Shown piece by piece: positions 10,214 through 16,843 of a stretch of DNA of 26,652 nt. How positions within the stretch are numbered: position 1 is the first letter of the stretch; each line of letters opens with the position of its first letter. Below the pieces are notes generated by a model. It was given only the letters and a program-made list of their open reading frames with translations. It did not search any database and had not been told where the DNA came from. This stretch comes from a virus. The stretch spans positions 1-26,652 of the IMG/VR virus record IMGVR_UViG_3300047408_000213. One strand, written 5' to 3'. The translations under genes and the position numbers were made by a program.

Positions 10214-11806
10214 ATGGCAACGATTCACAGAAAGTGCGAAACGTGCGGGAAGGTCGCTGAGGTCCAAGCTGAGTTCAAGCTTGACTTCGGGCGTCTATCC
10301 ATCCTGAGATGCGGACACACAATCGTCTTCAAGGGCATCGAGAACAAGGCTGCCATCGAGATTACATCGCGCACTGGCAAGCAGCTCTATCCCTTCCAAG
10401 CCGAGACAATCGACTTCATGGAGCAAGCGGGTGGAGTCGTGCTGGTAGGCCACGAGATGGCGCTCGGCAAGACGATCTGCGGAACAGGCTTCGTAAAGCG
10501 TAACGCGAAGGACTGCTTCAACGTCCTGGTTCTCACCAAGTCGAGCACCAAGGTCAACTGGTTCAGAGAGTTCGTCGAATGGGCTGGCATCGTTGGTCAG
10601 GTCATCGACAGCAGCATCCAGCGACCGCATCTCGACATCTTCCCCGTAACCATCATGTCCATCGACCTGTTGGCGAGGGTCACTAGCAAGACCAAGACAA
10701 TCAATGGTCGAGCGGGCGAACCCAACCCTGACTATTGGGGCGAGGACATCTGGAAGCAGTACAACACAGTCATCATCGATGAGTGCCAGTCCATCAAGAA
10801 CCCTGACTCACTGCGGAGTCGGGCGCTCAAGGACAATCTCGCTCACGTCAAGTATCGCATCCCGATGAGCGGCACCGCAATCAAGAACGCGGCGCACGAA
10901 TACTTCACCGTCCTAAACTTCCTCCGTCCTGAGCTGTTCCCGAGCTACGCTGGATTCATCGAGAAGTGGACGATGGGACGGCATCTTCGCAGGTCGGAAG
11001 CGTTCCACGAGATGACGAAAGACTTCATCATCCGTAAGACGCGAGCTGAGGTTCTTCCAGACCTCCCGAAGGTGGCTCGGAACTTCCGTCCAGTGCAGAT
11101 GGACGACAAAGAGCTTATGCAGCGGTATGCAGATACCGTCGCTGAGTTCAACAAGTGGATGGACGAGAATGAAGAGAAGATGACGCCCGCTGGGTATGTC
11201 AATCTCCTCGCGTTCTTCGCCAAGATGCGCTACATCACTGGTGTGGCGAAGGTTCCAGCGGCCATCGACTACATCGAGGAGTTCCTGCTTGAGTGCGACC
11301 GCAAGCTGGTCGTGTTCGTCCATCACAAGGATGTGGCCCTCCTGCTGACCAGTCATCTCAACAAGATGATGGCTGAGATTGGGATGCCGAAGGTTCTGAG
11401 CTTCCACTCAGGGCTGGATGGTCAGGAGAGGCAAGGAGTCATCGACGAGTTCTGGAAGCCTGAGAACCGCATCATGATTGCTTCGACGTTGGCTGCTGGA
11501 GAGGGCATCAACCTCCAGTGCTGCTCGGACTGTCTGATGCTGGAACGTCAGTGGAATCCAGCGAACGAGGAGCAAGCGGAAGCTCGATTCCCGCGGCCGG
11601 GTCAGACGGCTGACAAGATCAACGCGACGTATCTTACGGCGCTCGGGACAATCGACGAGTTCCTCAGCGAGCTTATCGAGCAGAAGCGTCGGGCGGTCAC
11701 GGCAACTCTCGACAATCGGGAACTGACCTGGGAAGAAGAAGGACTGATGAGAGCACTTGCTGATGCCATCTGGAAGGCTGGCAACAAGAAGTGGAACTAC
11801 AAGTAA
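10214..11806 (+). CDS. SNF2-family DEAD-like helicase/ATPase, 530 aa
   Basis: A superfamily 2 translocase. Residues 6-34 form a Cys zinc-binding start (RKCETCG ... RCGH). Then come a Q-motif-like LYPFQAETI (59-67), Walker A GHEMALGKT (79-87; usual SNF2 form is DEMGLGKT), Walker B DECQ (189-192; usually DEAH/DEGH), motif III MSGTAIKN (218-225), motif V ASTLAAGEGINL (423-434) and motif VI QAEARFPRPGQ (454-464). SNF2-type phage proteins remodel or translocate on DNA in replication or anti-host roles. Its own promoter and palindromic operator set it apart from the upstream operon. The only well-placed ribosome-site-like sequence belongs to the upstream ORF. Length is usual for small phage SNF2 helicases. 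Confidence 0.9.
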   Translation: MATIHRKCETCGKVAEVQAEFKLDFGRLSILRCGHTIVFKGIENKAAIEITSRTGKQLYPFQAETIDFMEQAGGVVLVGHEMALGKTICGTGFVKRNAKDCFNVLVLTKSSTKVNWFREFVEWAGIVGQVIDSSIQRPHLDIFPVTIMSIDLLARVTSKTKTINGRAGEPNPDYWGEDIWKQYNTVIIDECQSIKNPDSLRSRALKDNLAHVKYRIPMSGTAIKNAAHEYFTVLNFLRPELFPSYAGFIEKWTMGRHLRRSEAFHEMTKDFIIRKTRAEVLPDLPKVARNFRPVQMDDKELMQRYADTVAEFNKWMDENEEKMTPAGYVNLLAFFAKMRYITGVAKVPAAIDYIEEFLLECDRKLVVFVHHKDVALLLTSHLNKMMAEIGMPKVLSFHSGLDGQERQGVIDEFWKPENRIMIASTLAAGEGINLQCCSDCLMLERQWNPANEEQAEARFPRPGQTADKINATYLTALGTIDEFLSELIEQKRRAVTATLDNRELTWEEEGLMRALADAIWKAGNKKWNYK

Positions 11807-11826
11807 ACGGATAACGGAGGCGAACG

Positions 11827-12084
11827 GTGGCGAAGCGTCGATTTCAACCCCACATCAAGGGAGTTTCGAGGGTCAGCAAGCCCTCGGGACTCCTTCCAGT
11901 CGTAGAACATGGTCTGCAGACGATTGCCAGCATCGAGAAGAAGTCTCTCTCGTGGGTAATCGCTGAGATCATATCGGCATACTTCAACTTGGACAGCGCG
12001 ACAGGCAAACCGCTGGTCGAAAGACTGGCACAGACTCAACTCATTGGCAGCGTCAGGCGGCGCAGGAAGGCGGCGGTTCGATGA
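11827..12084 (+). CDS. Ribbon-helix-helix-like protein, 85 aa (GTG start)
   Basis: GGAGG sits 6 nt before the GTG. The middle, SGLLPVVEHGLQTIASIEKK followed by SLSWVIAEIISAYFNLD, matches the outline of a CopG/Arc ribbon-helix-helix domain: short strand, helix, S-x-S turn, helix. The ends are basic (MAKRRF at the start, VRRRRKAAVR at the end). This is a good candidate for one of the regulators that bind the palindromes or repeats in this window, but no target is shown. Overlaps the next gene as ATGA. Confidence 0.65.
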   Translation: MAKRRFQPHIKGVSRVSKPSGLLPVVEHGLQTIASIEKKSLSWVIAEIISAYFNLDSATGKPLVERLAQTQLIGSVRRRRKAAVR

Positions 12085-12467
12085 AGGTCACAATCTACGC
12101 ACACGATGGAGAGATCAAGGCCGATGTTCTCGGGAGCGGCGCGCATCAGTTCGTCGAGCTTGAGCTTGGCGACCTGACCGTCTTCTTCAAGGGCTTCGGA
12201 CAGGACAACGTCGACTGCGTGCGTGAGGTCATCGAGAAGCTGACCGTCGCGATGGAGCAACTGCAGGACAGCGTGTTCGCTGAGCTGTGCAAGCCCGAGC
12301 CTGAGCCTGAAGCTGGCCCGCTGTTCGACGACGAGCCTGCGCACGCAAGCACTCCTGACTCGGACATGTTCTCCGAGCCGAGCAGGAAGCTGACCACGAC
12401 CGAGCGTCATCAGTTGCAGGCTGACAACGGACAGGACACTCGCGAGGAAGCGAGAGGAGAGCGGTAA
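12081..12467 (+). CDS. Hypothetical protein, 128 aa
   Basis: Starts in an ATGA overlap. Residues 1-65 are a compact alpha/beta domain (MKVTIYAHDGEIKADVLGSG, DLTVFFKGFGQDNVDCVREV). The remainder is an acidic, Pro/Glu-rich and polar tail (PEPEPEAGPLFDDEPAHAST), probably disordered. There is no known motif. The acidic tail is of the kind that contacts partner proteins in replication complexes, but that is speculation. Confidence 0.65.
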   Translation: MKVTIYAHDGEIKADVLGSGAHQFVELELGDLTVFFKGFGQDNVDCVREVIEKLTVAMEQLQDSVFAELCKPEPEPEAGPLFDDEPAHASTPDSDMFSEPSRKLTTTERHQLQADNGQDTREEARGER

Positions 12468-12468
12468 C

Positions 12469-12717
12469 GTGCCGATTCGCTTCGGTCCTTTCCATTTCGT
12501 CTACACTCAGCGTGAGCAGGCACAGAGGACCGTGCTTGCTCACCTCATCGAGGTCTACGGCATCAATGGTGCTCGGTTGCGTATCAACCACGAAGCACAT
12601 GCCGCTGCTTGGAGACACGATATCCACAGCGAGCAGCACGAGTGGTGGTTCGATCTCAAGACAATGCACCACAACTTGGAGCACTCGTTGGCATGGGGGA
12701 GAGGAGTAGGGCTGTGA
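12469..12717 (+). CDS. Hypothetical His/Trp-rich protein, 82 aa (GTG start)
   Basis: AGGAG lies 9 nt before the GTG. The protein has two aromatic/His-rich areas, FGPFHFVYTQREQAQRTVLA and HAAAWRHDIHSEQHEWWFDL followed by KTMHHNLEH. Repeated His and Glu might bind metal. No family is recognised. Its TGA overlaps the next start as GTGA. Confidence 0.6.
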   Translation: MPIRFGPFHFVYTQREQAQRTVLAHLIEVYGINGARLRINHEAHAAAWRHDIHSEQHEWWFDLKTMHHNLEHSLAWGRGVGL

Positions 12718-12881
12718 CTGAGCAGGAATACAAAGAGAATGAAACCTCTTACAAGGCTACGATTCAGAACCTGCGAGAGCGTGTCGAGACTCTCTCCGAG
12801 GAGAATCGTGAACTCAAGCGGCAAATTGAAGAGGGACAGCGCGTAATCGACGCGTTCATGGGTGGAGTGAACAAGCCTTGA
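12714..12881 (+). CDS. Short coiled-coil protein, 55 aa (GTG start)
   Basis: The GTG overlaps the previous stop. After an acidic N-terminus, residues 14-45 form a heptad-like coiled coil (TIQNLRERVETLSEENRELK, then RQIEEGQRVIDAF), followed by a Gly-rich end. It is similar in size to small phage scaffold or adaptor coils. A longer frame reaching upstream has only shadow sequence. Function unknown. Confidence 0.65.
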   Translation: MTEQEYKENETSYKATIQNLRERVETLSEENRELKRQIEEGQRVIDAFMGGVNKP

Positions 12882-13375
12882 ACGTAACGCGCACGATGAC
12901 ACCAGGAGCGGGCGAGGTCGTGGGCATTGAATTATCGTGCCCAGACTTCGACGAATACGCTCTGTCTCCACGGTATCCGAACCATTGCAGTCCCGGTTGC
13001 AGTGATGGCATCAAGCTGTTCATTACTCCCAAGCTGCATGGCTCATCAATACACGCGAACGTCTGCTCAGGCAGATACGAGTTCGTCAAGTCCCTTTCTA
13101 GAGAATGGTGGGCGCGGAAGGCAGCCGGAGTTCTCGGATGGGACGAGAGCAAGATTCGGCAACAGATCGACCCAGTCTGGGCAATGAAAGTTCAGAACGC
13201 GAACATTGCTGCGGATTGGAAACCAGACGCGAAAGGCACTAGACGGAGCAGCGGACCATCATGTATCTACTGTGGTGGACGAGTAGCAAAAGGTGACCAA
13301 GTTTGTCTGACTTGTATCAACAAAAGTGATAAGCCAACAGTCGATCCGGGTTCGTTGGACGACCTAGATTTCTGA
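12878..13375 (+). CDS. Zinc-ribbon protein, 165 aa (TTG start)
   Basis: The frame starts at a TTG overlapping the previous stop, with GGAG about 11 nt upstream; an ATG at 12896 is an alternative without a ribosome site. The C-terminal part has CIYCGGRVAKGDQVCLTC, a clear C-x2-C / C-x2-C zinc ribbon. The N-terminal two thirds contain paired cysteines (HCSPGCSDG, NVCSGRYEF) and a WWARKAAGVLGW segment. A mixed metal-binding protein of unknown role, perhaps a host RNA-polymerase or nucleic-acid binder. It ends 10 bases before the lipoprotein gene. Confidence 0.7.
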   Translation: MNVTRTMTPGAGEVVGIELSCPDFDEYALSPRYPNHCSPGCSDGIKLFITPKLHGSSIHANVCSGRYEFVKSLSREWWARKAAGVLGWDESKIRQQIDPVWAMKVQNANIAADWKPDAKGTRRSSGPSCIYCGGRVAKGDQVCLTCINKSDKPTVDPGSLDDLDF

Positions 13376-13385
13376 GGGGGATGAC

Positions 13386-13784
13386 ATGGAACGTAGACTC
13401 TTTCTCGTAGGACTCCCGTTACTGGCGGCGGCGTGTGTCCGAGACAACACAATCGTCACGAAGAATCCTGACGATGGCGGGACGGGACCGACACCAGTGG
13501 AAGTCGTCCACGAGTTCGAGTTCCGCGTCAATGGTGTTATCACCGGGCAGGTCGACATCACGATGTCCAACACGCAGGAAGGCACTACACTTCTGCGCTC
13601 GGACGTGCCGTGGTTCGTGACTGTCAAGAGCGTCAGGAAGCTGATGTTCGTGTCCCTGACTGCATCGTCGTTCAACTTCGGCAAGCTCACCGTTCAGATT
13701 TTCGTAGATGGTCAACTTTTCAGGGAGGCAAGCGCCGATGGGTTCTCCCCGTCTTGTTCAGTTAGCGGACAGTGGAGTGCGTGA
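13386..13784 (+). CDS. Phage lipoprotein, 132 aa
   Basis: The N-terminus MERRLFLVGLPLLAAAC is a lipoprotein signal with lipobox L-A-A-A-C and the lipidated Cys at residue 17. The mature protein begins with a polar Asp/Asn/Gly/Thr linker and continues as beta-rich sequence (VVHEFEFRVNGVITGQVDIT, ASSFNFGKLTVQIFVDGQLF). GAGGGGG precedes the ATG. A surface lipoprotein in the early region fits superinfection-exclusion lipoproteins, which mask receptors soon after infection; that is inference from class and position. Its end overlaps the start of the next gene by 47 bases. Confidence 0.75.
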   Translation: MERRLFLVGLPLLAAACVRDNTIVTKNPDDGGTGPTPVEVVHEFEFRVNGVITGQVDITMSNTQEGTTLLRSDVPWFVTVKSVRKLMFVSLTASSFNFGKLTVQIFVDGQLFREASADGFSPSCSVSGQWSA

Positions 13785-13962
13785 CAAGTTCCGTATCACT
13801 CTGAGCCGAGATGAAGTTCTGGCACTGGACCACTACTTCACTTGGCGTGTGGGTTGGATAGGCCACGAGGAGCCTGCCGACCTGGTTGCTAATCAGTTCG
13901 CAGACATCATCTCTGGGATGGCAAAGGAGATTCAGAAGGAAGATGAGAACCATCGCGATTGA
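13738..13962 (+). CDS. Hypothetical protein, 74 aa
   Basis: The ATG at 13738 has GGGAGG 9 nt upstream and lies within the last 47 bases of the lipoprotein gene; the longer frame from 13708 adds only shadow sequence. The protein has VRDKFRITLSRDEVLALDHY, then a Trp-rich FTWRVGWIGHEEPADLVANQ and a basic end. It looks like a small helical domain. No family is recognised. It overlaps the nuclease gene that follows by 20 bases. Confidence 0.65.
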   Translation: MGSPRLVQLADSGVRDKFRITLSRDEVLALDHYFTWRVGWIGHEEPADLVANQFADIISGMAKEIQKEDENHRD

Positions 13963-14773
13963 TAGTCAGGTGCTTAATGACGTGATGGCCTGTGGATACA
14001 AGGCGTATCTGCGGTTCATCCGTAACAAGTCACCTGAGCACAAGGCAGAGGCGCTTGAGAAGGGCGACCTCATGCACAAGATGCTGGCCTATCACTACCG
14101 GCAAATCAAGGCTGGTCGTAAAGCCGAGTATCCTCACATCGTCAACGAGGCGGTGAACGTCGGCGTGCAAGCCAGCAAGGAGATGGAGCTGTCACAGACC
14201 GATATTGCAGAGGACATCTTGCAGTATCGGCAATACGCGCTCTACTACCAGCAGGACGGTTGGGCACCAATCGAAGTCGAGCAGCCCTTCAGCAAGTTGC
14301 TTTATGAAGGCAAGGACATCAAAGTCATTTACGAAGGCATTATCGATTTAGTCGCTCAGACTCCAGGTGGCCTTGCTATCGCGGACCACAAGACGAGTAA
14401 GATGAGGAAGCAACCATTCCTCCTCTCGACTCAGTTCATGGGCTACTCGTGGGCAATGAATATCCCACACGTCGTCGTCAACAAGATAGGGTTCCAGAAA
14501 ACTCTGTCACCGAAAGAGAGGTTCAACCGATTCAGGATGCCTTACCAGAAGGCACACATCGAGCAGTGGAAGCGAGATGCCATCTACTATTCACATCTGT
14601 TGGTTTCATGGATGGACCAAGGTTACTTCCCCATGAACTACACTAGCTGTGACAAGTATGGTGGCTGCATCTTCCAACCAGTCTGCGCGTCGATTCCCGA
14701 GGTTAGGGAACACAAGCTGGCCATGCTGTATCGTGATGAGAAGCCTTGGTCAGTTCACACGCGGGACGAGTAG
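13943..14773 (+). CDS. PD-(D/E)XK nuclease, Cas4/RecB-like with Fe-S cysteines, 276 aa
   Basis: Residues match a RecB/AddB/Cas4-type exonuclease: GDLMHKMLAYH (His45, the G-x-x-x-H motif), GIIDLVAQ (Asp135), IADHKTSK (Asp148 and Lys150) and the Q-x-x-x-Y motif TQFMGYSWAM (about 164-168). Cys17 and Cys236, Cys242 and Cys248 have the one-plus-three spacing of the Fe-S cluster that clamps this fold. It is likely a DNA end-processing exonuclease in the recombination set with the RecA-like ATPase and SSB-like genes downstream. I chose the ATG at 13943; the 19 residues further upstream are shadow sequence. Confidence 0.85.
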   Translation: MRTIAIDSQVLNDVMACGYKAYLRFIRNKSPEHKAEALEKGDLMHKMLAYHYRQIKAGRKAEYPHIVNEAVNVGVQASKEMELSQTDIAEDILQYRQYALYYQQDGWAPIEVEQPFSKLLYEGKDIKVIYEGIIDLVAQTPGGLAIADHKTSKMRKQPFLLSTQFMGYSWAMNIPHVVVNKIGFQKTLSPKERFNRFRMPYQKAHIEQWKRDAIYYSHLLVSWMDQGYFPMNYTSCDKYGGCIFQPVCASIPEVREHKLAMLYRDEKPWSVHTRDE

Positions 14774-14789
14774 GCGAACGGAGTCGTCA

Positions 14790-15161
14790 ATGGCCAAAAA
14801 GAGTAAAGACCCCTACGATAAGAACCACATCCACAAATACATCCTTGCCGACATCGGTCGGAACAAGGAGTATCTTGTCTACATGTGCGCTTTAAGCTGT
14901 AATCACTACAAGCCAGCAGCTGAGGTTGTTGGTCTTGACACAATCTGTTGGCGTTGTGGTCGTGTCTGTCAAGTCCCAAGGATGCGTAGGAATCGCTATG
15001 TCAAGCGTCCTCACTGCGTATCGTGCGTGAAGGAATACAAGAGCAGACTTCCCAAGCCAAGCAGTATGCCCGTCGACCTGAAGAAGCTCGAAGAAATGAG
15101 CATCGAGGACTTGCTTCAGGATGACGACTTGTTCAACCCGGACAAGAAGGATGAGCACTGA
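14790..15161 (+). CDS. Cys-rich zinc-binding protein, 123 aa
   Basis: GGAG lies shortly before the ATG at 14790; the upstream part of the frame is a shadow of the nuclease gene. Cysteines are arranged as YMCALSCNHYK, TICWRCGRVCQV and RPHCVSCVKEYK, enough for two zinc sites. The N-terminus is basic (MAKKSKDPYDKNHIHKYILA) and the C-terminus acidic (LEEMSIEDLLQDDDLFNPDK). Lies between the nuclease and the recombinase-like ATPase. It could be a recombination accessory or transcription factor; nothing more specific can be seen. Confidence 0.75.
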   Translation: MAKKSKDPYDKNHIHKYILADIGRNKEYLVYMCALSCNHYKPAAEVVGLDTICWRCGRVCQVPRMRRNRYVKRPHCVSCVKEYKSRLPKPSSMPVDLKKLEEMSIEDLLQDDDLFNPDKKDEH

Positions 15162-15162
15162 C

Positions 15163-15258
15163 ATGAGACGCATCCCCCTTCTTTCGTGGCTCATCGAGCA
15201 CATTCGGTGGGCGTGGTGCGAGTGGCGTTATCAGCGTCACTTGAGGAGATTTGACTAG
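15163..15258 (+). CDS. Trp/Arg-rich microprotein, 31 aa
   Basis: A 31-codon frame starts at an ATG just after the previous stop and reads MRRIPLLSWLIEHIRWAWCE followed by WRYQRHLRRFD. It ends in a TAGTG overlap with the GTG of the ATPase gene. It is an amphipathic Trp/Arg-rich helix. Its tight fit between neighbours argues that it is translated, if only to couple the downstream gene. Function unknown. Confidence 0.45.
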   Translation: MRRIPLLSWLIEHIRWAWCEWRYQRHLRRFD

Positions 15259-16070
15259 TGCCGTCAACGAAGGACATCGACCTCGGCGACCGGATCATGG
15301 CGCTGTTCATGGGACCGAACGGCGACGGGAAGTCTGTAGCTGCAGGTAGCTTCCCCGCGCCTATCAAGTTCTATGACTTTGACGGGCGCATGAAGCCTCT
15401 GAAGCTATTCTATCCAAACGCTGACATCCAGTATGTCACGGTTGGTCCGAAGGCTATCCCTGCGAAGGGCATCATCGACTTCCTCGACTTCTGCAAGGAG
15501 TTCGAAGACCTACAGGACCGATGCCCCTGGAACACAGTAGTCATCGACTCGTTCACGAACCTGAGCAACACTGCAATCACATATCAGCTTCGTGTCCGAG
15601 GCGGCTTCGATGACTTCAAGGGAAAGAAGTCTGCAAGTGGCCTTCCGATTCCCGGCTTCGACGAATACAACGGAGAGACAACGAGCCTCTCTCAGATTCT
15701 CGACGTCGCGAAGGTCATACCTTGCAACATGATAATGACAGCTCATCCCATCATCAAGATTGCTGATGAGGGCGGGAAGTCACGACGCTACACCAGTATC
15801 GCAAGTTACGGTGCGAAGATTGCTAGCATTGCACCGACCTACTTCGATGAGATTTGGGTATTCGAGCGAGAGTCTGAATCGCTGGATGCCAAGCGTCTGG
15901 TCTGGACTGGTGGCCGAGCAATGACCAAGACTGCTCTGCCAATCCCCGGAGTGTTCGACATTACCAAACGCCGTTTGTATCCTCTGGTCAAGTCAGCGAT
16001 TGAGGAGCACGGCATCAAGCTGGCGGAGAAGCTGGCATCACAGGAGGTGACGGAGCCGAGCAACGGTTAA
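15258..16070 (+). CDS. RecA-like/Sak4-type recombination ATPase, 270 aa (GTG start)
   Basis: The GTG is preceded by GAGGAG at 9 nt spacing. Residues 17-26 read FMGPNGDGKS, a Walker A loop, and NTVVIDSFTNL (92-102) is a Walker B ending in Asp97. MTAHP follows a conserved strand. This short P-loop protein with an I-D-S Walker B resembles the Sak4 / AAA_24 group of phage recombinases and annealing-type ATPases. It probably acts on ssDNA with the SSB-like protein just downstream. Length 270 is in the usual range. Exact subfamily is uncertain from sequence by eye. Confidence 0.8.
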   Translation: MPSTKDIDLGDRIMALFMGPNGDGKSVAAGSFPAPIKFYDFDGRMKPLKLFYPNADIQYVTVGPKAIPAKGIIDFLDFCKEFEDLQDRCPWNTVVIDSFTNLSNTAITYQLRVRGGFDDFKGKKSASGLPIPGFDEYNGETTSLSQILDVAKVIPCNMIMTAHPIIKIADEGGKSRRYTSIASYGAKIASIAPTYFDEIWVFERESESLDAKRLVWTGGRAMTKTALPIPGVFDITKRRLYPLVKSAIEEHGIKLAEKLASQEVTEPSNG

Positions 16071-16104
16071 CGTGAGTAACGCACTCTAACAGGAGACAGA
16101 GACA

Positions 16105-16545
16105 ATGGCAGAATCGTTGAGACTGACAATCACGCCAGCCGACGTGAAGCGCAACAAGATTGTGCAGGGCGGCTGGTATCAGAGCAAGGTCGTCGAGGTG
16201 TCCATCGAGAAGAACAAGAAGGACCCCTCATCGAACAACGCTGTCGTCGAGGTCGAGGGCATGGAGGGCGCGTCGGAAGGTGCGCGGGCCATGTCGTGGT
16301 TCCCGGAGAAGTATCCGTCGATGGCTCAGACGTTCGTCGAGGCCGTGACGGGCACGAAGCTCTCCGAGGACACCGGAGGTGACTTCATCTTCGGACCGAA
16401 CCTCAAGGGCAAGGTCATCCTCGCCCTCTGGGAGCCGGGCGAGTACAACGGTCGCAAGACCAACAACATCCGCGATTGGGCACCCGTCGCCGACCTCGCA
16501 GCGGCTGCAGCTGCATCGGCGAACGTCCCCGGCGCGGACTTCTAG
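16105..16545 (+). CDS. Single-stranded-DNA-binding-like protein (DUF669-like), 146 aa
   Basis: Begins MAESLRLTITPADVKRNKIV and contains GWYQSKVVEVSIEKNKKDPS, then NNAVVEVEG: the opening strand pattern of an OB-like DUF669/SSB fold. LKGKVILALWEPGEYNGRKT forms a later strand pair. The C-terminus is Ala-rich and ends NVPGADF, a short acidic-aromatic tip like that of SSBs that recruit partners. AGGAGA precedes the ATG by about 10 nt. Position right after the RecA-like ATPase supports a recombination SSB role. Confidence 0.75.
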   Translation: MAESLRLTITPADVKRNKIVQGGWYQSKVVEVSIEKNKKDPSSNNAVVEVEGMEGASEGARAMSWFPEKYPSMAQTFVEAVTGTKLSEDTGGDFIFGPNLKGKVILALWEPGEYNGRKTNNIRDWAPVADLAAAAAASANVPGADF

Positions 16546-16584
16546 TTCTCACTGTCGCTAGGAGTCTGAGTAGTCAACCGTGTG

Positions 16585-16609
16585 GTCCCGAGCGGTGGGG
16601 AATCGGGAC
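16585..16609. other. Small stem-loop upstream of the acidic gene
   Basis: GTCCCGA (16585-16591) and TCGGGAC (16603-16609) are perfect 7-bp inverted arms with an 11-base loop in the 96-bp gap between the SSB-like gene and the acidic gene. It has no U-run, so it may be a protein-binding or mRNA-stability element rather than a terminator. Confidence 0.35.
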
Positions 16610-16641
16610 AACCTTTCAACGCAAGACAACAGGAGAGTGTC

Positions 16642-16785
16642 ATGAATCAGCACAACGAAGAGCACGAAGTCGACGAGCAGGACGAAGCCGAAGCCCGCGC
16701 TGACGTGTCGGACGGCGAGGGGTCGGAGGAGACTGCCGAGGAGTCGAAGAAGGAAGACTCGCTCGACGCACTCGACGGGATGTAA
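16642..16785 (+). CDS. Highly acidic small protein, 47 aa
   Basis: AGGAGAG precedes the ATG at 16642. Of 47 residues, 19 are Asp or Glu and only 3 are Lys or Arg, with no aromatic core: NEEHEVDEQDEAEARADVSD then GEGSEETAEESKKED. It ends in SLDALDGM. Phages make small acidic proteins that mimic DNA or bind host RNA polymerase or nucleases, but here the role is unknown. A strong terminator follows, so it closes the second early operon. Confidence 0.7.
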   Translation: MNQHNEEHEVDEQDEAEARADVSDGEGSEETAEESKKEDSLDALDGM

Positions 16786-16798
16786 GAGCTAGACCTTT

Positions 16799-16833
16799 GG
16801 GGGTGGACCTGACCAGTCCACTCCCTCTTTTTT
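16799..16833 (+). terminator. Intrinsic terminator before the ParB-methyltransferase gene
   Basis: GGGGGTGGAC (16799-16808), loop CTGACCA, and GTCCACTCCC (16816-16825) form a 10-bp stem with one G-T pair, followed by TCTTTTTT. The next gene's GGAG ribosome site begins immediately after the T-run, and no new promoter is obvious, so read-through or antitermination would be needed for the replication genes. Confidence 0.85.
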
Positions 16834-16843
16834 GGAGTAATCC

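Noticed and set aside
12609-12713. Upstream extension of the 55-aa coiled-coil protein to an ATG at 12609
   Set aside because: The extra 35 residues are a shadow of the preceding gene; the GTG at the GTGA overlap fits the coupling style of the region.
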